NCBI GenBank assembly: GCA_003342895.1
Contig: PTFA01000011.1
Span: forward strand, 3,893,644-3,957,643
Source: Casuarius casuarius
Lineage: Eukaryota; Chordata; Aves; Casuariiformes; Casuariidae
Length of the DNA: 64,000 nt
Direction: 5' to 3'
The first letter of the stretch is position 1. Each line of letters opens with the position of its first letter. The notes beneath the pieces were generated by a model. It ran no database searches and was not told where the DNA came from. It worked only from the letters and a program-made list of their open reading frames with translations. Of the stretch, positions 1-17,100 are shown piece by piece. Made by a program: the position numbers and the translations under genes.

Positions 1-345
1 TTGAGAAGAGTTGAAATCCAGATCTGAATTTTCAGCCTAGGAGTCAACATAAGAGGATGTTATAGGGAAGAGCAGATAAGCAAAGATGCTGCCCCACAGT
101 AATGCTTTCTGGAATGTATCCCTGTGTGCGTGTACAATCTCAGCTGCATGGAGTAAACAGCGTAAGAGTCCTATCTCTGAAGTCTCTCTCCCCACCGGCA
201 TGGACTATGCTGGCACGCTAACCCCCTGACACAGAGAGGGCAGGGAAGTCCTACACTATGTTCTTGATCTGAGTGGATGGGAAGAAAAGGAAAGCCAAGC
301 GATTTCTTATGTGCTACTGGGAGACCATGGCAGCAAATATACTCA

Positions 346-5354
<5,009 letters not shown>

Positions 5355-6615
5355 CATGAATAAGCTGATAGCCTTCTACGATGAAACGACTGGCTTGGTA
5401 GATGAGGGAAGAGCAGAGGATGTTGTCTACCTTGATTTCAGTAAGGCTTTCGACACTCTCTCTCATAACATCCTCATATACAAACTGATGAAGTATGGGC
5501 TAGATGAGCAGACGGTGAGGTGGACTGAGAACTGGCTAAATGGCAGAGCTCAGAAGGTTGTGATCAGTGGCGCAAAGTCTAGTTGGAGGCCTGTAGCTAG
5601 CAGTGTCCCCCAGGGGTCAATACTGGGTTTGGCACTGTTCAACTTACTCATCGGTGACCTGGATGAAGGGACAGAGTGCACCCTCAGCGAGTTTATTGAT
5701 GATGCAAAACCAGGAGGAGTGGCTGATACATCAGAGGACTGTGCCGCCATTCAGAGGGACCCCAACAGGCTGGAGAAATGGGCAGAGAGGAACCTCATGA
5801 AGTTCAACAAAGGCAAGTGCAGGGTCCTGCACCTGGGGGGAATAACTGGCGCATGCACCAGTACAGGCTGGGCACTGACCTGCTGGAAGATAGCTCTGTG
5901 GAGAAGGACCTGGGAGTCCTGGTGGACAGCAAGTTGACAATGAGCCAGCAATGTGCCCTTGTGGCCAAGAAGGCCAATGGTATCCTGGGGTGCATTAGGA
6001 GGAGTGTTGCCAGCAGGTCTAGGGATGTGATCCTTCCCCTCTACGCAGCCCTCGTGAGGCCACACCCTGAGTGTTGGGCTCAACAGTAGGAGAGAGATAC
6101 GGAGCTACTGGAGTGAGTCCAGCAAAGGGCTACTAAGATGATGAAGGGACTGGAGCATCTCTCATATGAGAGAAGCCTGAGAGAGCTGGGATTGTTTACC
6201 CTAGAAAAGAGAAGGCTGAGGGGGGATCTTATTTATGTGTATAAATATCACGGAAGGGAAGGGAAGGGAAGGGAAGGGAAGGGAAGGGAAGGGAAGGGAA
6301 GGGAAGGTGTAAAGAGGATGGGGCCAGACTCTTCTCAGTGGTGCCCAGTGACAGGATGAGAGGCAACGGGTGCAAACTGAAACACAGGAAACTCCGTCTG
6401 AATATAATAAAAAAACCTTTTTTTCCTATGAGGGTGACTGAGCACTGGAACAGGTTGCCTGGAGAGGTTGTAGAGTTTCCATCTTTGGAGGTATTCAAAA
6501 GTCGTCTGGACATGTTCCTGAGCAGCCTGCTTTAGCTAACCCTGCTTGAGCAGGGGGGTTGGACTAGATGATCTCCAGAGGTGCCTTCCAACCTCAACCA
6601 TTCTGTGATTCTGTG
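5355..6615 (+). mobile_element. CR1 LINE, 5'-truncated, decayed ORF2 plus 3' UTR
   Basis: The fragment starts inside the reverse-transcriptase domain. Recognisable motifs are the motif-A stretch [12 protein letters not shown] (about 5422-5457), the [10 protein letters not shown] block (about 5601-5630) and the motif-C region, where the FADD-like signature is degraded to FIDDA (about 5692-5706). It continues through the thumb and CR1 C-terminal region and ends with the typical 3' tail: GGTTGGACTAGATGATCTCC, then tandem ATTCTGTG-like octamers at about 6600-6615. The frame breaks near 5840 and stops occur, so it is non-functional. CR1 inserts by target-primed reverse transcription, which explains the 5' truncation. 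Part of it (5698-5950) is nearly identical to the copy at 24.7-27.3 kb. Confidence 0.93.
6252..6307 (+). repeat. GGGAA pentanucleotide array inside CR1
   Basis: About eleven consecutive units of GGGAA run without interruption. They replace the short purine-rich stretch that normally lies between the TGTATAAATA and AAGAGGATGG blocks of the CR1 C-terminal region, so the array expanded in place after insertion. Length polymorphism is likely. Confidence 0.95.
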
Positions 6616-6675
6616 GGGCTGTCCTCATTGCCAAAGAATATCAATGGGCTGTCCTCATTGTCAAAGAATACAGTT
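6616..6675 (+). repeat. Two-copy 30-bp tandem duplication after the CR1 tail
   Basis: The unit beginning GGGCTGTCCTCATTG at 6616 recurs at 6646 with only a C/T difference at the sixteenth base and changes at the very end of the unit. It abuts the CR1 3' octamers directly. Confidence 0.85.
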
Positions 6676-8124
6676 TCTGTATTCTGATGTGCTTTAATTT
6701 GCTTTGTGCTAATGGTCAGTTTGAAGAAAACTGATGTTATTTATCAAGTACAGAAGTATAGACTGCTTTTTATCAGAGGGATTTGATATTCAATCACTCA
6801 CAAGCTGCATTACCTTGGAGGTGTGACGAAACCTAGCATGGCTTTTGGCAGGCTTACAAGGCAAGTATGGGGTCAGCACAGGACCAAGATCCAGATCCGC
6901 TTCACTGGACTAAACACAGGCATCCACACTGTAGACACACACTTTTGAGGTAGCCGCCATTTAAAATCAATACAGATTTAATCAATACTATCAGTGCATT
7001 TTGAGTATGATACATTTTATCTGTAAATGATGCCTAAAGACGTGAACCCCCTTTCTAAGATGCCTAAAATGATCACTTATGCCCTAAATGTGCCTCTGTC
7101 TCTCAAATAACAAGAAATGGAGCATAGGTGACTATCCCAGTGGAGACATCCCTTGCTGCCTATTGGTAGTGAAGAGTTCAAAAGACATGGTAAGCCAGCT
7201 GCACTCAAGTATAATGTCAGCTGTTTGCCTGAGCTGCCATGAGTCCTCCTTTTATTCTTCAGTCAATTATATAGAAGTTACTCGTACTTTACAAGTTCCC
7301 ATCCACTCTTCCAAGTGCATCCATATGGGAGCGCTAGCTGGACTTTCACTATACATGCCTCTATGGATATGTAGTTAGCATCCTACAAGCTGTTGATTAG
7401 TTTATCTAACAACCTTTTTCAAGGGAAAGGGAGAAAGTACCTTTGGAATGTGCGCCTGCTGTACAAACCACACACTTAACAGTCAAACAGTAGGCATGAG
7501 AGCTTTGAACACCCTGCGTGAGATTCGTTTCACTTAAGATTTAGACACCCCATTAGGCCCCAAATTCTCATATATTAGGTATTCTTGCAGGTATTTAACA
7601 TAGGTGGGGTTAGGTACCTCAGTTCTTTAAAGCATGGACCTAGGCAGCTCCCTGCATTGTGAAACACTTCAATATCTGTGTAAGTCTAGCCCTAGGCTCT
7701 CTTAATAAATATTTGAGATGAATGAGGTTTATTTTCCCTTAGTTACATGTCATCGCATGCATGATTTCATTCTAATGTACACTCCCAGTCACTTCGCCCT
7801 TTGGATTACTTCTTCTCTTGCTTTACACACCTGTGTGCTAGGAGAAACTGGGAAATGTAGTTTAATTGGAGAAGGAAGGGTGAGTTCATAAGTGTCGTCT
7901 CTCCCCTTAGGCAGAGAACAGCAAGCGATTTCAAAGCCTACTGGTGATTTGGCTTGTCATTCTGGCCAGAGGGGGAGTGGCAGAGGGTGAAGAAGCACAT
8001 TAAAGTAGACTGAGGAAGTGACCCTGAGATGCAACTGTGAGGCAGGCTTTTAACTAAAGCCAATTACTTATCTAACTACCTAGAAATCATAAGGAAGAAT
8101 ACCTCCTGGTGAAACAAAGGAGAC
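6676..8124. other. GPA33 upstream region
   Basis: No coding exon is seen. The last few hundred bases before 8125 should hold the GPA33 promoter and 5' UTR. There is no TATA box at a convincing distance and no CpG island, as expected for a tissue-restricted gene. Confidence 0.5.
8067..8073 (-). promoter_or_regulatory. GATA-factor type site upstream of GPA33
   Basis: CTTATCT (AGATAAG on the minus strand) lies 52 bases before the GPA33 start codon. GATA4/6 drive many intestinal epithelial genes, so the site is plausible, but a single 7-mer is weak evidence. Confidence 0.25.
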
Positions 8125-8173
8125 ATGAGGAGGAGGAGAATGAAAGGACTTCAGCTNTTCATTTTCAGTGCAG
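8125..8173 (+). CDS. GPA33: GPA33 coding exon 1, signal peptide
   Basis: The ATG at 8125 encodes a basic n-region followed by GLQ, one ambiguous codon (N at 8157), then FIFSA. The donor GTGAGT follows at 8174 and the exon ends in phase 1, as exon 2 requires. A second in-frame ATG at 8140 would drop the four arginines and may be the real start. Confidence 0.8.
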
Positions 8174-11100
8174 GTGAGTACTAATTTGGTTATGTCCTCA
8201 AGGGCTGGGTAGAAGAAAAAAGCACTATCAGGTCAGAATACCCAATGGAATTTGTGTGTTTCTTTTTTGTTTAGTAAAAGTTCCTGCATGTTTATGATCA
8301 GGCAGATGTGTTTATCATTTCCATACTGAATGTCCAGACTCACAGGCATCTCCTAAAGCCACAAGACAATTTCAGGAACAGGGAAAGAATGTTATTCTTC
8401 ATGACGCTGGAAAATGTTTTAAAAAAAGTTGTTTTAATGGTGTCTATTAAACACAACCTTTGTGTCTGAAGAAGAAATTTCTACAACTGGAAGTGGAGAA
8501 GTCTTTGGAGTTTACTACTTTATACATAAATCTGCATGTAGCATATATCTTCACAAGTTTATATCCTACTGTTAATATGTACTCTTATATGATTTGTGAT
8601 CTCTACAGATTATGCATGGCAAGCAGATGCAGACTAATCCCTACCAACACATATAAATCAGACAGCTTGCCCTTGGCCTTCATCACAGAATCCCCTCTCT
8701 GATCTGCCATTCCCATCCTGCCTTGCAGGGCCTACAATCTCACCTCCACTGCTTTTTGACCTGTCTGTTGCCTTCTCACACAAATGTTCCTATACCTTCT
8801 AGACCTTGAACAAAGCTACTCATATGGAAATTGCTCATCTTTTTATAAAAGATCCTGAAAACGTCACCTTAACACTAAGACCCATAAGAAGAAAATTCAC
8901 AAAATTTAATGTAATTAGAAAAAACGAACATGCTCCCTATATAACAAACATGACTTGGGTCATGAATTGATGATCAGAATATAAATTGTGTAGCCCTATT
9001 GGTATTCATTCTACTTTTTCCTTATTCTCACATTTGGTGCTATGTAAATTACAGATTTGTAAACTTTTCAGAGCACAGATCTATCTGTTTTGTGAAGCTC
9101 TTCCTTAAGGTGTGGGAGGGCTCAAGTGATAATAATCCAATGTTAAAACGCTGGCCTGTGAAAAATTGTTGAAGAAGGTACAGGAAGTTTCTGCACTGCA
9201 TCAGAATGGAGAAGCTGCACAGTACACTGCAGTGGGGATGCTAGAGTTATCTTGAACAAATTGTGTCCAGATCTCAGCACAGGCTGACTTCTCCTGCTGA
9301 ACTTTTCACTGCAGTTGTGTGAATAACTGATGCTTTGTCCTTCTTGCTGAATGAAAAGCCCCGAACAGTCACTTTGAATTAAACAAAGTATTTCATTTTA
9401 ATGCTAAAGAATTTAATTTCACATTTAAGAGGTTTTCCCTCTCCCACTTCTGAATTAAGCTACAGATAATTTCTGAAGTATTAAGAAACTAAAGTCAAAG
9501 CATTTCCTTTTAAAAGTTCCTCTTAAAACAACACGTTTCAACTTTTTCTGCTTTTCTCACTTGCCAAAACAACTAAGATGAAACAGTGTTAATAGTTTTG
9601 CTTGATCAGAATCTCAATTTTTTTCAGTAAGCAAATAATCCTCTGTAATTTTTTCACTGTGTTTTGATACCATTTATTAGCAGGTACTCCAGTTACTAGG
9701 TGGATGTGAAAGTAAACGAGTAATTTTTATTTTCTTCCTTCTTTTTTTATTTTCTCCTTTGTACTAGTACAAAGGTACACGTTGAGCAAAGGGAGAAAAA
9801 ACCTTTCTCAAATTTCTTTTAAAAATGCTATAGAAATACTAATTAGTAACAAAAGTGGTAATTTTAAGGCCTGAATCTAGATGATGCCATCCCCCGACTA
9901 ATATATAGGCTATTCAACTTACCTATTTTGAAATGTTTTTAGAATTAACCCTCCTGTCCTTTCAGCTGTGCTTTGAATAGATTGTGTCATTTCAAAAAAA
10001 ACACCCCAAACCCTGAAAAACAAACCTCAATTTTTAGGTATGCTACCTATAAATAGCTGGCTGTTCTACCTGACAAAACAAGATTTGTAATGACTAATGA
10101 TAGTAAAAAACCGATATGCTACTGAATTGACCACCACCTTTGAAATAGTTGGTGTCTTTGTGAAAAGTGTGGTGAGAAGAGGGAAGTAAAGAGATCAGGA
10201 AGAGTGAGTGGTTTCCCGGAATCAAACAGCACAACTTTCATGTGAGCCAAGAGGAGAAGTAATGGGGGAAAAATGGGAGGGCGTCAGAAGTCAGCCTTTA
10301 AGATGAGAGCAACAGATGAATTAGCAACCTTGCTTATTATGGACTGTGTTCCTCTAGCACATGCTCTTTGGTTTAACAGTTTTGTGACTCCACACTGAAG
10401 ATATGTTTGAAAAAACAAAAAACTCCCCCCAAAACAAATCTCATTTATTGTAGGATTTCAGTCTTCCAGTTGGAAGAAAGAAAAATATATGTGAGGGGGA
10501 GTCTTTGGGTTGGGCAGTTTCTTCTCTCCCTCAGGGCTGAGTGAATGACTGTCAATGAATGCTGGCCTGGTAGAACCAGTTTCTTAGTGACAAAAGCATC
10601 ACGAAATTGGTTTTGCTCCATTTCCTAGTATAGACTGTGGTCATTTTCCCCTAAATGCAGAAGAGTGTCTCTATCCAATTGCAATAGGCAACAAGAAAGA
10701 TTTTACAGGTGTCTCTTATACAGAGGGAATAATTAAAAATGCAGTCAGAAAGAGCCTAGGGCTATGCAAACGTGGCCCTTGCACTAGGTGTTCCAGAGCA
10801 GAGAAAGACCTGGGAGTGGCTGCAATAAAATAACGCTAGAAATACTTTGCCCTGCTGTTTTCCTTCTAGTAGCTGTCAGCAGCTGAATGAATTAATCCAT
10901 GAGAGAACAGGAACCACTACTGCCATGTTACAGATGAAGAAACTAATACTCAAACTTACTAATTAACCATACAAGACCAACACAAAACGCAGTCTTCACA
11001 CTTGCTCTAAAAATGTCTCAAGCTGGTTCTAAAGACAGCTGTGGAGGAAAGGCATCCCTGCCAGGCAATAAGAAGAGAGGTGTGCAGAGGAGAGAAAGGT

Positions 11101-14100
11101 TTGACTGCTATCAATGTTCCCACCAAACTCCTCTCAGGAGAGGTAATATACAGCAGTTCTATACATACAGGCTATTTCTAAGGAAAGGCTTGAAGGGCCA
11201 TTTGCTATGGGGAACATCTGACATGTGCAAAGGACAGAGATGTGACTCTTAGGGCAGTGACAACAAAACCTTTTCGGTCCTGACACTAATGTTATTTTTA
11301 AGGGACGCCTTCACTACCACAGCCTGCCCAGCCCATATCTGGGGAGAGCACACATCGCTGCCCTCCTCCATGTCCCTCCTTACTGGACCTTGTGATGGGA
11401 GAGCCTCTGTGATGGGAGTGCCTCACACAGTAATGTGAGTGTGCAACCTCCTTCGTGATGGGAGTGCCTCTGTGGAGCATTTCCTTTCCCTCCTCCCCAC
11501 ACTCTGACTGGTTGCAGACTTAGATTTCTCGAATGATTCAGCCTGGTGACATAGAAGAAATACACACAAACTGTAAGGAGAAAGCAGGTGCTTTTAAACG
11601 TAGGCTCCCACAGGCACAAAGGTCATCTAGGGCTGGGCAGAGCTAAACCTCCAACAACGAAAACTTGCTGCTACGACATGTAGAGCATTACCCTGGAGTA
11701 AAGCTCAGCATGATGAGTTAAGCGTCAGGTCAAATGCAATACAACATACAGGAAACACACATCCTGGTGTTTTCTGCAACTCTCAGCTATTCCCACATTC
11801 CACAGGCAGAAGCTACAATACCTAAAGAAAGGTGACTATTACCCTATTTATCTCTTAAAGCAAATGGCTATTGTTTCCCTTGTTTCTTTACAAATTATCT
11901 TTGGTTTTCTAGGTTTTTCCCTGTCCAGGGTAACACATGAACACATTTTGATTCCTGAGCACAAAATGTCAATTCTTTATGGATTTGGTTTGGTGCAAGT
12001 TACTTGATGGAGAGTTTCCTTGATCCCAGAAATTTGATAATATCAATTTCTTACTTTAGCCTGAATCCCTAAGACTGCTGGTACACTTGTATTACCTGTT
12101 TATCTGCCTCCCGCTACACATTTTGAACCTGTCAGACAATGTCAGTCACAATGAAGGAGGGGTCAAAAGTTACATCCTTACAAATTCCATGGAAATCTAT
12201 GTCCAGGTAAAGAAGAGGGGACTAACTGAGTGTGGAAAGGAAAGCAGAGTTTAGCTATTAGCCACCTTGTGCAGCAACTGCTCATAGCCAATCAGCCACA
12301 GCACACATTGTCTCTTGCTCAGTGGGGAATGCCATGGACAATAGAGGGCATGTGGGGTTACAATGGTGTGTTAGAAAGCCAAAGGGACCAAACATGTAAG
12401 TATGCAGAAAACCAGGTTTCACTAATTTTGCTGACTGAAGTATTTATTCTCTTCCTAGTTCTGGTAACTGTTCATGCCCTCACTGTGGAAACACCTGTCA
12501 AGAAAGTAGAGGTGGCACGAGGGAACAATGCTACTCTCCCCTGTAATTTTAATACTGAGGCTTCCATCAGCACAGGGGATGTCGTTGTCTGGAAGAAAAT
12601 CGACAGTGTGGTAAATCAAGATTCATAAAGAATCATATGATAGGGCATCCAAGATAGGAGTGGGAGAAGAGATGGAAGCAGGACTACAGGAATGTGTGCT
12701 GGAAGACAGGATTCCTGCAAGGCTTTCTTTAATCTCAGAGCTATGCAATTAGAAACTCTGATTATAGATTCAATTTATCACAATTTCATTGCATGATAGT
12801 AAGCAAGCCCCCTCACCTCTTTTTTTCCTCTCAGTCTTGCAACTGGCTACGGAGAATACATGACTATACGTACTGTGGGTTTACATCTATTAACATGTGA
12901 AATACTCAGATACGCTATAAAAAGCTACATATATATCACTTAAGATACTATATAAAACATTTTAAGTTGATGAAAATAGTATAGGGAGAGATTCTTGAGG
13001 GCTCCCACCTTCACAGGGAGTATTTGAAGATAAAGAGACCTCTGGAGTTCTCTTTGACTTCTTGGGATTTAGTGAGAGGTGAAGCACCCTTTGGAGATCT
13101 TGCAGTAACTGCCAAGGGTTTCTTCTCTGAAGATCCTTACTGGAGGAATGCAAGAGAAATGTATGGTCACAGGGGAATCTGACTGAGATATGTATCTCAG
13201 ACAAGTCTTATGGTGTTCTGTCTTGGAGAAGACAAGTGAAGAAGTCTCAGCAAAAGAAATCAGTTGCCCCTGACTTCAGATAAGGTGAGAGAAAAAGGGG
13301 ATTCTAGATAGACATTCAGACACAGAGACTTCTGAGCTTTTATGATTTTCTGGGCTCTTTGGCAAACGGGGGCAGGTTTAAGGCCCCCTTTTCCAGTTTG
13401 TTCTTAAGTGTGGGCTAGTCCACGGAGTTAGGCAGTAGACTCACACACAAGAAACTAAGATTGATTAGCTTCCCTCCCTCTCTGATAGGATGATGCTGTC
13501 ACTAGGTATTTTGATGGACTTGTACAGTATGGCAAGGGCTATGAGAATCGTATACAGTTCACTGGTGATGTAGACAAAGGGGACATCAGCATCACCATCA
13601 ATGCGGCGATCATGGAAGACAATGGTACGTTCACATGCAATGTTCGTCTCCGGAATGACCCTCCCAGGCAGACTGCATTGATGGCTCTTTTAGTCCTTGG
13701 TAAGCATGATGGAAACAACCCCAGATCCCTTAGATAATCCACTGTGCATCCTTTAATGTCCTTACTGTTTTAGACAACACATTTTCTAAAAAAAAAAAAA
13801 AAAAAAAATCTGTTCCCAGTAAGTCACTATCCATAATTCCATTTTCTGTCTTTTCCTACTACTATATAAGTATGTAGGAAAGCTGAGAGCACCCAACTGC
13901 CTTAGATACCTGACTGTAGGAAAGAATAGCCCTTAGAGTTGTACAGTTCAGTTTCCTAATAACTCCAGCCCTATTTCTGGGCCTTCCTCATTCCCCCTAT
14001 CGCTTGTCATACTCTATTTATCAAGGAATGAGTTACCCAACACTATCAGAGATATCCCATAAAGTACCTTACAATTCCTTTTTGACTAACAAGTATCAAG

Positions 14101-17100
14101 AAGGGAAGTTCATTGCAGTTCTTTAGAGAAGAAGACGGTAGGTGCAAGGCCAGCTTCTGTTTAGCATGGAAAAAAACCCACAGATGTAGAAGATGGGTTG
14201 AAATAAGAGACTACATCTGGTTAATAAAATTCCCTCCTATTTTTCTTCTTTCAGTTGCACCATCAAAGCCAGAATGCAAGATTGTGGGGACAGCAGAATA
14301 TGGGCAGACAATCAATCTGACCTGCATTTCTCATGAGGGCTCCCCAAAACCCACATATGCCTGGCAAAGCTACGATGTACAAAACCAGCTCCGTTCACTA
14401 CAAACACCAGAAGGTATGAGAAGTGTGAAGACACTAAGCCTTTGAACTCTCTATAGATCAGGATTAGAAAGACTTCGAATTGCAAATTCAAAAAGACACA
14501 CAAACGTTTTTCTAGGAAGTATTCTGACCAGGATTTTAGAAAGGTGTCCTTTTGACACAAGATGTACTTGTGAGTAACTCAGCAAGGGGAAAAGGAGTGT
14601 TACCTGAAGTAACAATGGTAAATAAGATTTTCGTTTTGGCTCTCACCTAGACAGAAAGCTGGCTTACTCTGGAAGCAGACAGAAATAATTACTTCTCAAT
14701 TGCTAGGGATAAGGGTGGGTAAGTTTTCTAGCAGGTTTGTCTTTATAGCCCAGCTCACTTGACAATGTCTAGATCACTTTCTGGGGTGAAGGCAAGCAAA
14801 AGTTGGCTCTGGAAGCTGTTTGCCTTCTAGAGATGAGTATACACCTAGAGGAAAATGGGATGAGAAACAGTTANATCATTCTTGCTTTAAGAATAAAGAG
14901 GCCTCCAGTTCTTCAGGACCACCACACAAGCATATGGCCCTAGTATTTTATCTGCTTTTATTTTAAGTCAGAATTTGGACAAAACAAACTGGATTTTAAT
15001 GACAGGACCTTACGTAGCACTAGTCACACAGAAATGAGGGTGTAATAGTCTTTGAAGTGTAGCAGTGACACACAACTCAGATTTATTGCTTTAAACAATG
15101 CTATTTCTTCCTGGTATGCTCAACTCCAGCAGGACTGAGGATGTATTTGAACCTGTTTCTTCTGGTTTGAGTTATTGTAGCATTGCTATGTAGGTAAAAT
15201 AAGTATGATCAGCCTCTATAGGATATTCAACTCACTAGATGACTCTTGCATAAATTATGCAAAAGAGGAACTGTAAGTAGAAACACAAACCTTATTCACC
15301 TGACTGGCCACTAAGTGGTGCCAATGCATCAGACACAGCCCTGAACACACTGTGATTTGTTTTCCTAAAGCAGCAGATGACTGCTTCTGCCTTCATTCTG
15401 TTCTTCCCTGGGGTAGAAGTTTGTTCTGATCCATTTCCATTTACTTCCATTTTCATCAGGGCAGTTGTCCAGTAAGTGTGAAGACCGCCTCCCTTCTTCC
15501 CTCCCTCCCTGACGGCTGGAGGCACTACTGTCACTATAAGCAATATGTTCCTTGGTATTTGTGCTAAGCAAGTCTCAGTGCTACAGAGTGTAAAGAATTC
15601 CCTTCAGATCCATTCCAATATTGATAGTATCTAACCCACATTCTTCCAGTTTGACTCACCAGTCAATTAGTTTTGATTTAATTTACAAGGTTTTGCAGTC
15701 CAGTAATGGACTGTAGTTCTGAGAACTGTAAACATCACATTGGAAAAAAAGTGGAGTATGCAGGGACAGTAAGTAGAGACTTTAAAAAATCAAGAATGCA
15801 CAGTCTGTTATTGTTTGATTTGCATGCACTTTTACTATCTGGCGCTAGATGGCAGCAAAGAACGAAACGGGATCCCGGTCCCATGAGCGAACTGGAAAGA
15901 AATGAGATCACACAAGGAAAATAAAACAGGAAAGCCACTGAGAAATATTCAGAGCCTTGTGCTCTTAGACCAGAAATCTGGACCTTTATCAGTAGGTTAG
16001 AAAAAAAACATGGACTACACATACAAATGTCAGCTGGAGATGCAACAAGCAAAAACTCACTGTTCTGTTTTGACAGACAAAGAGCTAAGCTTTAGTATAT
16101 AGCTCTGAGCTCTGTCAAGTTGGACAGAAAATGTCTAGTGCCATAACATTCCCTAGTCACTGCATTTCTTTTCCTTAGTCTTTTTCACAGCCTCAATGGC
16201 CTCTCTCAGCCTAGAAGACTACTTCCCCCACTAGTAAATAATTAAGATCTTAAATCCCAAGAGCCAGAAGATTGAAGAACTTTTTGCCATATTACAAGTT
16301 AATTCATCAGATAGCCACTTCTCAAAGCCAGCTGCCAGTTTGTGCCATCTGACATTTCTCAGTAAAGAGAGGTGCTCTTTTTGCTGCCATTTATCCACTG
16401 CAAATGAGCTTTTACTAAGGTTGCATACTTCTTTACCCCCACCTACAATTTTCTTTCTAAAAGGAATGTTCAAATGCCCCATATTCCCTGTAATCAAAAC
16501 ACCACACTTCCATTTATCCTCCCACAAATCCTAGTAAAACCTGGAGACTAGCATGGAAGCTTTTGAGCAGGGCAGAACAATCCATCAGCTTTAATAACTT
16601 CTCATCACTCCCACTAGCCTGGGCTAGAATTGAAAAGCCTCTGTCCCCATTTCCTTCCCTGCTCTAATTCTTTTCTTTTCCTCACTGGGTTTGTTTTGCA
16701 ACAGGAGAACAATTAACTCTAAAGAACATCTCGGCAGATACCTCTGGCTTTTACATCTGCACTTCAACCAACAGAGTAGGAAAGGAATCCTGCAACATCA
16801 CAGTCAGCGTTATGCCACGTAAGAGACCAAGTTGCTTACTGGAAGAGTAGTACCGGAGGATTCATCCTGTCTAAGCATGAAGGCATGAACAGAGACAAGG
16901 CAGACCGAAGTATAAAATTCTGCTTTTTGTCAAAAAAGTAGCACAGCTTTTTAATCTTTAAAAGAAATTCTCTGCCTCAAGTGCTCATAGAGCTGTCCAT
17001 GGAGTTAGTTCACAGTCAGACAAAAGATGTGTAAAACAAGAGACATGCCTGAGCACCCAAAGTCTGAATCTCAACTTAAGTAACAGGAGTTGTTCAGATC

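Noticed and set aside
12230..12458. Start of the GPA33 exon 2 open frame at 12230
   Set aside because: This part is intron; a strong acceptor at 12458 and a phase-matched signal-peptide exon at 8125 replace it.
15305..15322. GGCCACTAAGTGGTGCC as a palindromic binding site
   Set aside because: Short imperfect palindrome of a kind expected by chance; no known motif matched well.
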